Positions 16,835 through 25,029 of a stretch of 27,080 nt of DNA are shown here, one piece after another. Source of the DNA: Candidatus Latescibacterota bacterium. GTDB taxonomy: Bacteria > Krumholzibacteriota > Krumholzibacteriia > WVZY01 > JAKEHA01. Numbering within the stretch: the stretch's first letter is position 1; each line of letters opens with the position of its first letter. The stretch lies in NCBI GenBank assembly GCA_022615275.1, contig JAKEHA010000242.1, forward strand, positions 1 through 27,080, given 5' to 3'. Under the pieces are notes generated by a model. That model had not been told where the DNA came from, made no database searches, and saw nothing but the letters and a program-made list of their open reading frames with translations. The position numbers were made by a program, and so were the translations under genes.

Positions 16835-17584
16835 CTACCCCATCGCTTCGGTCACTTCGCCGACGATCATCGCGGCCAGTCGCGTGAGCATTTCTTCACC
16901 GTGCGCCGGTGTGGCGCGCGCAGGTGACCCCGCATAACTTCGCGCGAGCCCCATGTCGGCGAAACGCTCCACACCGCGCGCGATGGCGTCCGAGAGGCTC
17001 ACGTCCACCTCCGGGAGCGTGTGGCGAATCGACTCGCGCACCGAATCCGCGTCCGCCGCCTGCACGATCGAGGTCTCATACTCACCCGCGTGGCACGCGC
17101 CGCGCTTGAATTCGTCCGAGAGTGTCCGCGCCCAGCGGCGCGTCAGCGGGCTCGCGACCGAGGCTCGTTTGGGCGGGAGTCCCGCGATCGCGGCGCGCAC
17201 GGCGGTATCGTGCGCGGGCTCGAGGTGGTTGTTGACCAGGCACACGTGGGCGGCACCCGTCGCCAGCCACGCGTCCACTACTGCGCGCAGATACGCGCAG
17301 ACGGCGGCGGCCGGGACGCTCACGGCGCCGGCAAAACCGGCTGCGAAATCAGTGACCCCGTACGGCACGTCGGGGGCAACCAGCGCCACCAGGCCGCGCG
17401 CAGAAAGCAAGCGAGCCGCACGCGCGCTGGCCGCGCGCGAGATGACGAGGTCGGTGTCCAAGGGGAGATGCGGTCCGTGCGGCTCGATGGCGCCCACCGG
17501 CACCAGGATCGCGAGCGGGCGCGGGCCCTCGACGATCGCGCGCAGCTCGTCGGTGGTCAGGCGGGCCACGAACGCGTGCGTCAC
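16835..17584 (-). CDS. creatininase-family metal-dependent hydrolase
   Basis: This encodes 249 residues from GTG 17584, which overlaps the ligase TGA (GTGA). The metal-site motif of the creatininase family is AIEPHGPHLPLDTD (E34, H36, D43, D45). NNHLEPAH (118-125) stands in the position of the family's N-G-H-G-N segment, and CHAGEYETS (164-172) supplies E168. Members open cyclic amides or trim peptides (creatininase, FAPy deformylase, MftE). It is the last gene of the seven-gene CoA-thioester operon, so an amide- or ring-opening step on a nitrogen-containing intermediate is plausible. This is an inference from context only. Confidence 0.88.
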   Translation of the reverse strand: MTHAFVARLTTDELRAIVEGPRPLAILVPVGAIEPHGPHLPLDTDLVISRAASARAARLLSARGLVALVAPDVPYGVTDFAAGFAGAVSVPAAAVCAYLRAVVDAWLATGAAHVCLVNNHLEPAHDTAVRAAIAGLPPKRASVASPLTRRWARTLSDEFKRGACHAGEYETSIVQAADADSVRESIRHTLPEVDVSLSDAIARGVERFADMGLARSYAGSPARATPAHGEEMLTRLAAMIVGEVTEAMG

Positions 17585-19263
17585 CGCCACGGATTCTCCC
17601 CCGCGCGCTCGCGGTCGATCAATAGCTTGCGGTCGATCTTGCCGCGGTCGTTCTTGGGCAGATCGTCGACGAACACGACCCAGCGCGGATACTTGTGCTT
17701 CGAGAGGCGCGCCTTGACGTGCTCCTGCAACGCATGGCACAGCTTCTCGCGCGCCGACGCGTCGGTCGCTGTGACTCCGTCGCGCAGCGACACGAACGCC
17801 TTCGGCTTGACGAGCCCCGCCTCTTCGGCCGGAATCACGGCCGCCAGAGCGACGGCGTCGTGCTCCATCAGGCACTCTTCGATCTCCAGCGGTGCGACGA
17901 ATACGCCGCCCACTTTGAACAAGCTGTCGGCGCGGCCGCAGAACCAGAGGTAGCCCTCGTCGTCCATGCGGAAAAGATCGCCGGTGCGGCACCACGGCCC
18001 GTGGAAGGTCTCCCAGCTCTTGTCGCGGTCGCCGTGGTAGCACATCGCCACACTGTCGCCGCGCACCCACATGACCCCCACCTCGCCGCGCGGCACATCC
18101 GGGGCGCCGGCCTCCATCGCGTCGGTGGGCAGGATGCGGATCTCGTAGCCGTCGACCGCGCGCCCCAGCGACCCCGGCTTGACGTCGCCGGGCCGGTTGG
18201 AGGCGTAGATGTGGAACATCTCGGCCGACCCGATGCCGTCGTAGACGTCGTTGTGAAAGCGGGCGGCGAATCGTTCCAGCAAGGGCGGCGGGAGCGCTTC
18301 GCCCGCGGAGAGATGGAATCGGATGCAGCTGAAGTCGAGCCCCTTCTCCCCACGCGCGCGCAGCGCGTCGTCGTGGTCGAGGAGCTTCGACATCATGGTG
18401 GGCACGTTGGTGACGACGGTGGGGTGATACATAGCGATGGCGCCGGCGAGGGCCTCCGGCGTGGCGCGCTCGGAAAAAAAGGCGGCGGTGGCGCCGACCG
18501 CGAACGGAAACATCAGGTTGGTGCCGGTCGCGTACCCGAAGAACAGGCGCGGCACGCTCACGGTGACGTCGTCGGCGCGGTAGCCGACCGTGCGCTTGGC
18601 GTACACCTCCGTGTTGTACGCGAAATCGCGGTGGGTGTGCGTCGCCGCCTTGGGACGGCCGGTCGAACCCGACGTGAACAACCAGATCGCGGGGTCGTCG
18701 CGGCGCACGTGCGGAAGCTCGCGCGCGTCGCAGCGGCCGGCTGCGACCGCGTCAAAGAGCGAATCGACACGGAAGCGCGCGCCGCGGAGCACGGCCGGAA
18801 TCTCGCACGGCCCTTCCGGGTCTTCGCCGGTGGCCACATCGGGCACCAGGAGCACGCCCGCGAGGTGCGGGCTCGCGTGCAATGCCGGAGCCAGATCGGC
18901 GGCCACCGAGGGCAACGTGACCAGCACCGCCGTGCGGGTGTAGTCGACGACGTAGGCCAAGTCGTCGCGCGGCGCGGCGGGGTTGCCCATGGCCACGACA
19001 CCGCCACGCGCCAGCGTGGCGAAAAAGGCCCACGCGAAAGGGGGTACGTCCGGCAATACGATATAGACACGCGCTTCCGGCGCCATACCGATCGCGCCCA
19101 GATAGCTCGCGAGCGCGCGTGCGCGTGCAGCTACGTCGTAGTAGGTGTACGCGCGCGCGCCGAAGCGGATCGCGGGGTGCGAACCACGCCCCTCGCGCAA
19201 GCGATCGAAGAGAAAGTAATCCGCAAGATTGAAGTCTTCGGGAAAGGTCGGTCGCGCGCTCAT
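17581..19263 (-). CDS. benzoate-CoA ligase family, probable 2-aminobenzoate-CoA ligase
   Basis: This encodes 560 residues from ATG 19263, with GAGAGG about 7 nt upstream. It is an ANL-superfamily adenylating enzyme with phosphate loop LFTSGSTGRPKAATHTH (195-211), the adenine-site segment YDGIGSAEMFHIYASN, and WCRTGDLFRMDDEGYLWFCG. A C-terminal domain with the catalytic-Lys motif KNDRGKIDRK ends the protein. The length and the motif RLFFGYATGTNLMFPF fit benzoate/2-aminobenzoate-CoA ligases. It would activate the aromatic acid to its CoA thioester in the cytoplasm, the entry step of the pathway. The neighbouring fused monooxygenase/reductase favours 2-aminobenzoate over benzoate, with salicylate-like acids the main alternative. 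Confidence 0.9.
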   Translation of the reverse strand: MSARPTFPEDFNLADYFLFDRLREGRGSHPAIRFGARAYTYYDVAARARALASYLGAIGMAPEARVYIVLPDVPPFAWAFFATLARGGVVAMGNPAAPRDDLAYVVDYTRTAVLVTLPSVAADLAPALHASPHLAGVLLVPDVATGEDPEGPCEIPAVLRGARFRVDSLFDAVAAGRCDARELPHVRRDDPAIWLFTSGSTGRPKAATHTHRDFAYNTEVYAKRTVGYRADDVTVSVPRLFFGYATGTNLMFPFAVGATAAFFSERATPEALAGAIAMYHPTVVTNVPTMMSKLLDHDDALRARGEKGLDFSCIRFHLSAGEALPPPLLERFAARFHNDVYDGIGSAEMFHIYASNRPGDVKPGSLGRAVDGYEIRILPTDAMEAGAPDVPRGEVGVMWVRGDSVAMCYHGDRDKSWETFHGPWCRTGDLFRMDDEGYLWFCGRADSLFKVGGVFVAPLEIEECLMEHDAVALAAVIPAEEAGLVKPKAFVSLRDGVTATDASAREKLCHALQEHVKARLSKHKYPRWVVFVDDLPKNDRGKIDRKLLIDRERAGENPWR

Positions 19264-19279
19264 CGTGCGCCTCTCGCGG

Positions 19280-19687
19280 TTACGCGCCCGCGTCGTCGGG
19301 AACCACGGCGGTGGCTTCGATCTCGACGCGCGCGCCGGGATCGACCAGTGCCGTGACCGCGACCAGCGTCATCGCGGGATAGTGAGCGCCCATCGCGGCG
19401 CGGTAGGCATCCCCCAGCTTCGCGCGCTCGCGCCGGTACTCGTCCATATCGGTGACGTACCAGGTCATGCGGACGACGTGCGCCGGCGCGGCATCGCCCG
19501 CCGCCAGGATGGCGACGATGTTGCGCAGCGCCTGCGCGGTCTGCGACACCATGTCCACGCCCGCGAGCGTGCCATCGGGTGTGGTGCCGATCTGGCCCGC
19601 GACGACGAGTAACCGCCCGCGCGCCTCGATCCCGTCGCTGTAGCCGCTGGGACGTCGTCCGCCGCGCGGTTTCAAGATGCGCATCAT
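19280..19687 (-). CDS. RidA-family (YjgF/YER057c/UK114) protein without the canonical Arg
   Basis: This encodes 135 residues. The ATG at 19687 overlaps the upstream dehydrogenase TGA (ATGA), and a second ATG follows directly. Family features are LVVAGQIGTTPDG (27-39), QTAQALRNIVAILAAGDA (49-66), VVRMTWYVTD (71-80) and the C-terminal VEIEATAV (121-128). Canonical RidA carries PARTxVxV, whose Arg (Arg105 in E. coli) holds the carboxylate of 2-imino acids. Here the segment is YPAMTLVAV with Met106. The protein therefore probably acts on, or binds, something without a free alpha-carboxylate. Within this operon an enamine/imine CoA thioester is the attractive candidate. Confidence 0.9.
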   Translation of the reverse strand: MMRILKPRGGRRPSGYSDGIEARGRLLVVAGQIGTTPDGTLAGVDMVSQTAQALRNIVAILAAGDAAPAHVVRMTWYVTDMDEYRRERAKLGDAYRAAMGAHYPAMTLVAVTALVDPGARVEIEATAVVPDDAGA

Positions 19688-20832
19688 GCGTCCTCCTCGA
19701 GCAGCGAGCGCGCGATCACGAGGCGCTGGATGTCGGTGGCGCCTTCGTAGATTCGCAACGGGCGAATCTCGCGGTACAACGTCTCCACGGTCGACCCGGC
19801 CACCACGCCGAGCGCCCCCATGATCTGCACCGCGTCGTCGATCACGCGCTGCGCGGCTTCGGTCGCGAACGCCTTGGCCATGGCCGCCTCGCGCGTCACG
19901 CGTCGCTTCTGCGCGTCCTTGGTCCAGGCCGCGCGGTACACCAGGAGCGCCGCCGCGTCGATCGCGGTGGCCATGTCGGCGAGCTTCGCGCGCACGAGCT
20001 GAAACTCCGAGAGTGTGGTGCCGAACGCACGTCGCGACGACGCGTGCGCGAGGGCTTCGGCCAATGCGCGACGCGCGAATCCGAGTGCCGCGGCACCCAC
20101 GGTGGCGCGAAACACGTCCAGCGTCCCCAGCGCCACCGCCATCCCCCTGCCGGCTTCGCCGACGCGCTTCGAGACGGGAACGCGGCAATTTTCGAAGCGA
20201 AGCATCCCCAAGGGATGCGGCGCCGACACGTCGACGCGCTCGCTCACCGTGAGGCCGGGTGTTCCCGCGTCCACCACGAACGCCGAAAGCCCTTTGCCGC
20301 CGCCCTCTCCCGTGCGCGCGAACACGACGTAGAAGTCGGCGATGCCCGCGTTCGAGATCCAGGCCTTCTCGCCGTCGATGACGACGTGGGATCCGTCCAC
20401 GCGCGCGCTGGTGGCGATCGCACCCACGTCCGAGCCGGCCTCGCGCTCGCTGATCGCGAAGGCGGCGATCGCCTTCCCCGCGGCGACGCGCGGGAGATAT
20501 TCCGCGCGCAGTGGGTCGGATCCAAACAGGGAGATGGGCCCGCTCCCGAGGCCTTGCATCGCGAACACGAACTCGGCCAGCCCCGAGTACTGCGCGAACG
20601 TCTCGCGGCAGATGCAGAGCGAGCGCACGTCGATGGCGCCGTCGCGGGGTGCGGTGTGCGCAAGGAAACCGGCCTCTCCGAATATCGCCGCCAGTCTCCG
20701 GCACTCGCGGTCGAGGTCGTCCGGGTGCCCGGCTTGCGCAAGGCGCGACTGCGCCCAGCGCTCCGCCGCCTCCGCGAGCGCCCGGTGGCGATCCTCGAAG
20801 AACGGCCACTCCAGATGGGCGCAGGTCGCCAT
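19684..20832 (-). CDS. acyl-CoA dehydrogenase family flavoprotein
   Basis: This encodes 382 residues. The start is ATG 20832, sharing one base with the TGA of the crotonase gene (TGATG). A longer open frame upstream would lie inside that gene. Signature motifs are FAISEREAGSD (125-135), WISNAGIADFYVVFA (158-172) and IYEGATDIQRLVIAR (361-375), where E363 is the usual catalytic base. It should carry FAD and oxidise a CoA thioester, passing electrons to ETF. In this operon the substrate is inferred to be an alicyclic or ring-opened product of the 2-aminobenzoyl-CoA route. Confidence 0.93.
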   Translation of the reverse strand: MATCAHLEWPFFEDRHRALAEAAERWAQSRLAQAGHPDDLDRECRRLAAIFGEAGFLAHTAPRDGAIDVRSLCICRETFAQYSGLAEFVFAMQGLGSGPISLFGSDPLRAEYLPRVAAGKAIAAFAISEREAGSDVGAIATSARVDGSHVVIDGEKAWISNAGIADFYVVFARTGEGGGKGLSAFVVDAGTPGLTVSERVDVSAPHPLGMLRFENCRVPVSKRVGEAGRGMAVALGTLDVFRATVGAAALGFARRALAEALAHASSRRAFGTTLSEFQLVRAKLADMATAIDAAALLVYRAAWTKDAQKRRVTREAAMAKAFATEAAQRVIDDAVQIMGALGVVAGSTVETLYREIRPLRIYEGATDIQRLVIARSLLEEDA

Positions 20833-21641
20833 CAGTTTCCCTCGAAGCGCGGGGTCTCCTTCTTGACGAAGGCGTCGTACGCGCGCTTGAAGTCCTGGCT
20901 CTTCATCAAGGCGGCTTGCGCGCGCGCCTCGCTTTCGATGGCAGGCACGAGCGCCATGCTCCATTCTTCGACCAGCATGCGTTTGGTCACCGCGTGCGCG
21001 GCGGTCGGACCCGACGCCAATTCGCCAGCCAAAGCGCGCGCCTCGGACGCCAGCGCGCCCGGCTCACACATTCGATTGAAGAATCCGACTCGGTGAGCTT
21101 CTTCACCGGACATCGCACGCCCGCTATAAAGGAGATCCGCGGCGCGGCCGTGACCGACGATGCGCGGGAGCATGGCGCACGCACCCATGTCGCAGCCGGC
21201 CAGTCCCACACGCACGAACAGGAACGCCACCCGGCTGCGCGCGGTTCCCAGGCGCAGGTCGGAGGCCATCGCGACCGCCGCTCCCGCACCCACGCACACG
21301 CCGTCGACGGCGGCGATAACCACCTGCGGGCACGAGATCATCGCGATCACGAGGTCACCCGTCATCTGGGTGAAGGCCTGCAGCTCGCGGTCGTTCATGG
21401 ACACCAGCGGCCCGATGATCTCGTGGACGTCGCCGCCCGAGCAGAAATTGTCGCCCGCGCCCGTGAACAAGACCGCCTTCACCGCGGGTGTGGACACGAG
21501 CGCACGAAAGGTGTCGCGCAGCTCGGCGTACGACTCGAAGGTGAGAGCGTTCTTCTTGGCCGGGCGATCGAGGGTGATCGTCGCCACGGCATCGCTGAAT
21601 GCCCAGCGAAAGTGAGACGGTGCGAAGGTGCTCGGGTTCAA
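20832..21641 (-). CDS. crotonase (enoyl-CoA hydratase/isomerase) family protein
   Basis: This encodes 269 residues from TTG 21641, 26 nt after the SDR stop, with only a weak ribosome site. The oxyanion-hole segments are FCSGGDVHEI (66-75) and GVCVGAGAAVAMASD (114-128). The two Glu residues of classical enoyl-CoA hydratase are not conserved: the first position is Ala in GAGAAVA and the second lies in LFVRVGLAGCDMG, where D151 is the only nearby acid. The protein is therefore more likely an isomerase, a hydrolase or a ring-cleaving crotonase than a standard hydratase. It is coupled to the dehydrogenase gene downstream. Confidence 0.92.
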   Translation of the reverse strand: MNPSTFAPSHFRWAFSDAVATITLDRPAKKNALTFESYAELRDTFRALVSTPAVKAVLFTGAGDNFCSGGDVHEIIGPLVSMNDRELQAFTQMTGDLVIAMISCPQVVIAAVDGVCVGAGAAVAMASDLRLGTARSRVAFLFVRVGLAGCDMGACAMLPRIVGHGRAADLLYSGRAMSGEEAHRVGFFNRMCEPGALASEARALAGELASGPTAAHAVTKRMLVEEWSMALVPAIESEARAQAALMKSQDFKRAYDAFVKKETPRFEGN

Positions 21642-21667
21642 CGATTCGTCTTTCTATTGCGGCGAGA

Positions 21668-22480
21668 TCACGCCGACGCGAAGGGGTCGTTCACCCCGTC
21701 GATGACGATGGCTCGCCCGGTAACACCGGCCTGCGCGGGCAAACACAACCAGACGGCGACCGCGGCCACTTCCTCGGGCCGTATCAAGCGCCCGCCCGCG
21801 TTCTGGGCCGCGTACTTGGCCCGCACCTCGGCCTCGGTGCGCCCCGTGCGCTCCGAGGCGTTGCGCGCGGCGACTCCCAGCATCTCGGTGTCCGTGTAGC
21901 CCGGACACAGTGCGTTGACCGCGACGTGGTCGCGCGCGAACTCCTTCGAGAGAGCGCGCGTCAATCCCACCAGCGCGTGCTTGGCGGCCGTGTACGCGGA
22001 CACGTACGGGTAGCCTTCGACGCCCGCGGTGCTGGCCATGTTGATCACGCGTCCCTCGCCTTTCGCGCGCATCAAGGGGAGTGCCGCGCGCAGGCAGAAT
22101 ACCGCACCCATCAGGTTGGCGTCGAGCATGGCCTGCCAGGCCGCGACGTCGGTCTCCAGGAACGGGCTCGACATGGCCGCGCCGGCGTTGTTGACGAGTA
22201 CGAGAGGATCGCCTTGTATCGCGCACGCGTCGCTGATCACGCGCGCCACCAAGTCGGCGTCGGTGACGTCGGCGACACGCGCGAGTGGGCGGCCCGGTGC
22301 GGTCGACTCCAGCTCGCGGCGCAGCGCGTTGAGCGGCTCGATGCGACGGCCGATGAGTGTCGTGTGCGCACCCAACCGCGCGAGCTCGCGCGCGACCGCC
22401 GACCCGATGCCGCTGCCGGCGCCGGTGACGATCGCGTGGCGATCGCGTAGCACGGAGGTGTCTCGCACGTGTTTCGTCAT
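21668..22480 (-). CDS. short-chain dehydrogenase/reductase
   Basis: This encodes 270 residues from ATG 22480, which overlaps the TGA of the monooxygenase/reductase gene (ATGA). Classical SDR motifs are all present: TGAGSGIG (19-26), NNAG (97-100), catalytic S150, and Y163-x-x-x-K167 in SAYTAAK, with PGYTDTEM after the active site. It should be an NAD(P)-dependent alcohol/ketone oxidoreductase in the cytoplasm. In context it is inferred to act on the hydroxy- or oxo-cyclohexene/cyclohexane carbonyl-CoA intermediates. Confidence 0.93.
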   Translation of the reverse strand: MTKHVRDTSVLRDRHAIVTGAGSGIGSAVARELARLGAHTTLIGRRIEPLNALRRELESTAPGRPLARVADVTDADLVARVISDACAIQGDPLVLVNNAGAAMSSPFLETDVAAWQAMLDANLMGAVFCLRAALPLMRAKGEGRVINMASTAGVEGYPYVSAYTAAKHALVGLTRALSKEFARDHVAVNALCPGYTDTEMLGVAARNASERTGRTEAEVRAKYAAQNAGGRLIRPEEVAAVAVWLCLPAQAGVTGRAIVIDGVNDPFASA

Positions 22481-24777
22481 ATGGGTCCCGCGGGCGACTG
22501 CCGCGCGCGCTGCATGAGAGTCTCGATCTGCCGGCGCCCCGACAGGTACTGCACGGGCCAGCGCACGCCCTCGTAGCCGAGTTGCGCCGCCGCGCGCAGC
22601 GTCCAGTAGGGATCCCACAGGTGGGGCCGCGCGAGCAAGCACAGATCCGCGCGCCCCGCCGCGACGATGCTGTTGACGTGGTCGGGCTCGTAGATGTTCC
22701 CCACCGCGAGGGTCGCCATTCCCAGCCCCAACCGGATGCGCTCGGCGAAGGGGACCTGGAACATACGCCCGTAGACCGGCTTTTGATCGGGTGTGACCTG
22801 CCCCGACGAGACGTCGATGAAGTCGGCGCCCGCGGCCCGGAACGCGCGCGCGATCTCCACCGAGTCTTCGATCAAGATGCCGCCCTCGACCCAGTCGGTG
22901 GCGGAGACGCGCACACCGAACGGGCGCCCGACGGGCCAGACGGCGCGCATCGCCTCGAAGACTTCTATGGGATAGCGAAGGCGGTTCGAGAGATTTCCAC
23001 CGTACGCATCGCGCCGCACATTGGTGACGGGCGAGATGAAGCTCGAGAAAAGATATCCGTGCGCGCAGTGCAGCTCGAGCGCGTCGAAGCCGGCATCGAT
23101 GCCGCGGCGGGTGGCGGTGACGAACTCGTCGCGGATGCGATCCATGTCGGGGCGCGTCATCTCGACCGGGGTTTGGCTGCGCGCTCCCCACGGGAGCGGC
23201 GACGGTGCCAAGAGCGCCCAGTTGCCCGCGTCCAGCGCGGCGTCGTCGCGGCCGTCGGCGAGCCAGGGCTCTTTCGTGGATCCCTTGCGGCCGGAGTGAC
23301 CGAGCTGCAGCGCGAACTTGGCGTCGCTGTTCGCGTGCACGAAGTCGACGATGCGCTTCCACGCGCCGGCCTGCGCGTCGCTCCACAGGCCCGCGCACCC
23401 CGGGGTGATGCGCGCCTCCGGTGAGGGGCACGTCATCTCGGTGAACAATAGGCCCGCCCCACCCAGCGCGCGCTCGCCGAAGTGGACGAAATGGAAGTCG
23501 GTCACCGTGCCGTCCTGCGCGCTGTACATCGCCATGGGCGAGCAGGCGACGCGGTTCGCGAGCACCATCTCGCGCAATCGTAAGGGCAAAAACATGGGCG
23601 GCACCGCGTCCGTGCGCGCGCCGTTCGTGGCACGCGCGCACAGCCAGCGCTCGAACGACGCGAGGTATTTCGGGTCGCGCGCGCGCAGATTCTCGTGGCT
23701 CACGCGCTGGCTCCGCGTCACCAGGCTGTAATTGAACTGTTCGGGTTCCAGGTTGGCCTTGAGTGCCACTTGCTCGAACCACTCGGTGCTGTTGCGGGCC
23801 GCGTTTTGCAGGCGCAGCACTTCGACGCGCCGTTCGCGCTCGTACGCGGAGAGCCGCGCGTCCAGGTCGCCGCCTTCGTGGAGATGTTCCGCGAGCGAGA
23901 TGGCACTCTCCATCGCGAGCTTGGTGCCCGAGCCCACCGAGAAGTGGGCCGTCGCGGCCGCGTCGCCCAACAGCACGAGGTGGCCCGTGTGCCACGACTC
24001 GCAGTTGACGCGCGGGAAATTGAGCCACGCCGCGGAGCCGCGCAGGTGCTCGGCGTTGGAGATCAGTTGGTGTTCACCCAAGTGGCGTGCGAAGAGCCGC
24101 TCGCAGAACGCGACGCTCTCTTCTTTCGAAGCGCGGTCGAGCCCGTCGGCGCGCCAGGTCGCTTCGGTGCATTCGACGATGAAGGTGCTCCACCCCTCTC
24201 CAAAGGGATAGCAGTGCGCCTGGTACCAGCCGGACGGGCGTTCCTCGAAATAGAAGGTGAACGCCTCGAAAGGCTTCTTGGTCCCGAGCCACACGTAGCG
24301 GCAGCGGCGCACGTCGATGTCGGGGCGAAAGCGGTCCGCGTGGCGCTTGCGGATCGCACTGTTGGCGCCGTCCGCGGCGACCACCAGATCGGCGCCCTCA
24401 AGAGCACCCTCGTCGGCGACCTCGTTCTCGAAGCGCAGGTCGACCCCCAGCTCCCCCGCGCGCTCGGCCAGGATGTCGATCAGCGCCTGGCGGGAGATGC
24501 CGCAGAAGCCGTGGCCCCCGCTGCGTATCACGGTTCCCCGATAGTGGACATCGATGTCGTCCCAATGCACGAAGCGGTCGGTGATGCGGGAATATGTGAC
24601 GGCGTCGGCCAAGCGCAGCCGGTCCAGCGTGCCGTCCGAGAACACGACGCCCCACCCGAAGGTGCTCCCCCGGCGGTTCCGTTCGACCACGGTGACGTGG
24701 TGGGCGGGATCGCGGAGCCTCATCTGAATGGCGAAGTAGAGCCCGGCCGGGCCCCCGCCCACGACTTGGGTGATCAT
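22477..24777 (-). CDS. bifunctional FAD monooxygenase/OYE-like reductase (2-aminobenzoyl-CoA monooxygenase/reductase type)
   Basis: This encodes 766 residues from ATG 24777 (MITQVVGGGPAGLYF). An upstream in-frame ATG at 24834 would add 19 unrelated residues. Residues 1-380 form an aromatic-ring FAD monooxygenase with GGGPAGL (7-13), AADGANS (134-140) and GDAAATAHFS (271-280). Residues 395-766 form an NADH:flavin oxidoreductase of the Old Yellow Enzyme type (MFLPLRLREMVLANRVACSP, FALQLGHSGRKGS, ELHCAHGYLFSSFISP, NRRxDAYGG-like). This two-domain fusion is the known architecture of Azoarcus 2-aminobenzoyl-CoA monooxygenase/reductase, which hydroxylates and then reduces the aromatic ring, and of proteins annotated as salicylyl-CoA 5-hydroxylase. 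It is the first gene of the operon. Confidence 0.93.
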   Translation of the reverse strand: MITQVVGGGPAGLYFAIQMRLRDPAHHVTVVERNRRGSTFGWGVVFSDGTLDRLRLADAVTYSRITDRFVHWDDIDVHYRGTVIRSGGHGFCGISRQALIDILAERAGELGVDLRFENEVADEGALEGADLVVAADGANSAIRKRHADRFRPDIDVRRCRYVWLGTKKPFEAFTFYFEERPSGWYQAHCYPFGEGWSTFIVECTEATWRADGLDRASKEESVAFCERLFARHLGEHQLISNAEHLRGSAAWLNFPRVNCESWHTGHLVLLGDAAATAHFSVGSGTKLAMESAISLAEHLHEGGDLDARLSAYERERRVEVLRLQNAARNSTEWFEQVALKANLEPEQFNYSLVTRSQRVSHENLRARDPKYLASFERWLCARATNGARTDAVPPMFLPLRLREMVLANRVACSPMAMYSAQDGTVTDFHFVHFGERALGGAGLLFTEMTCPSPEARITPGCAGLWSDAQAGAWKRIVDFVHANSDAKFALQLGHSGRKGSTKEPWLADGRDDAALDAGNWALLAPSPLPWGARSQTPVEMTRPDMDRIRDEFVTATRRGIDAGFDALELHCAHGYLFSSFISPVTNVRRDAYGGNLSNRLRYPIEVFEAMRAVWPVGRPFGVRVSATDWVEGGILIEDSVEIARAFRAAGADFIDVSSGQVTPDQKPVYGRMFQVPFAERIRLGLGMATLAVGNIYEPDHVNSIVAAGRADLCLLARPHLWDPYWTLRAAAQLGYEGVRWPVQYLSGRRQIETLMQRARQSPAGPI

Positions 24778-24793
24778 GATCGCGACACCATAC

Positions 24794-24869
24794 GATACCA
24801 ACGCTCCGCTAACTATTTCTTTACACGGATGCACAAACAGGAGTATACTCTCTGCAATTCATTGGTATC
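24794..24869. promoter_or_regulatory. divergent control region with TTGGTATC inverted copies
   Basis: GATACCAA (24794-24801) and TTGGTATC (24862-24869) are 8-bp inverted copies flanking the promoter of the secreted-protein gene and the start region of the catabolic operon. The spacing is 68 bp from centre to centre. TTGGTATC resembles a half-site of GntR-type operators. No regulator gene is in the window. Confidence 0.35.
24820..24849 (+). promoter_or_regulatory. sigma70-type promoter of the secreted-protein gene
   Basis: TTTACA (24820-24825), an 18-nt spacer and TATACT (24844-24849) each match 5 of 6 consensus positions. The -10 is embedded in a 10-bp palindrome GAGTATACTC (24841-24850), so a TATACT also reads on the minus strand. 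The transcript would have a leader of about 200 nt before ATG 25063. Confidence 0.5.
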
Positions 24870-25029
24870 CCACTCGGCGGCGGCCGAGGTGGAGCCGGTG
24901 TGGGTGACGTGTGTTGCGCGGGAGCCCCCGCACGCAGAGCTGAATCGACGGCTCATGTTCTTCGATTTGAAGGGCAGGTCGAAGGACAACCGCGGATAAC
25001 GTATCACGTATCCCGATGCGCGGAAAGCA

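Noticed and set aside
24955..24999. Fourteen-codon open frame in the leader of the secreted-protein gene
   Set aside because: No ribosome site was seen and no attenuator-like codon run, so there is too little support for a leader peptide.
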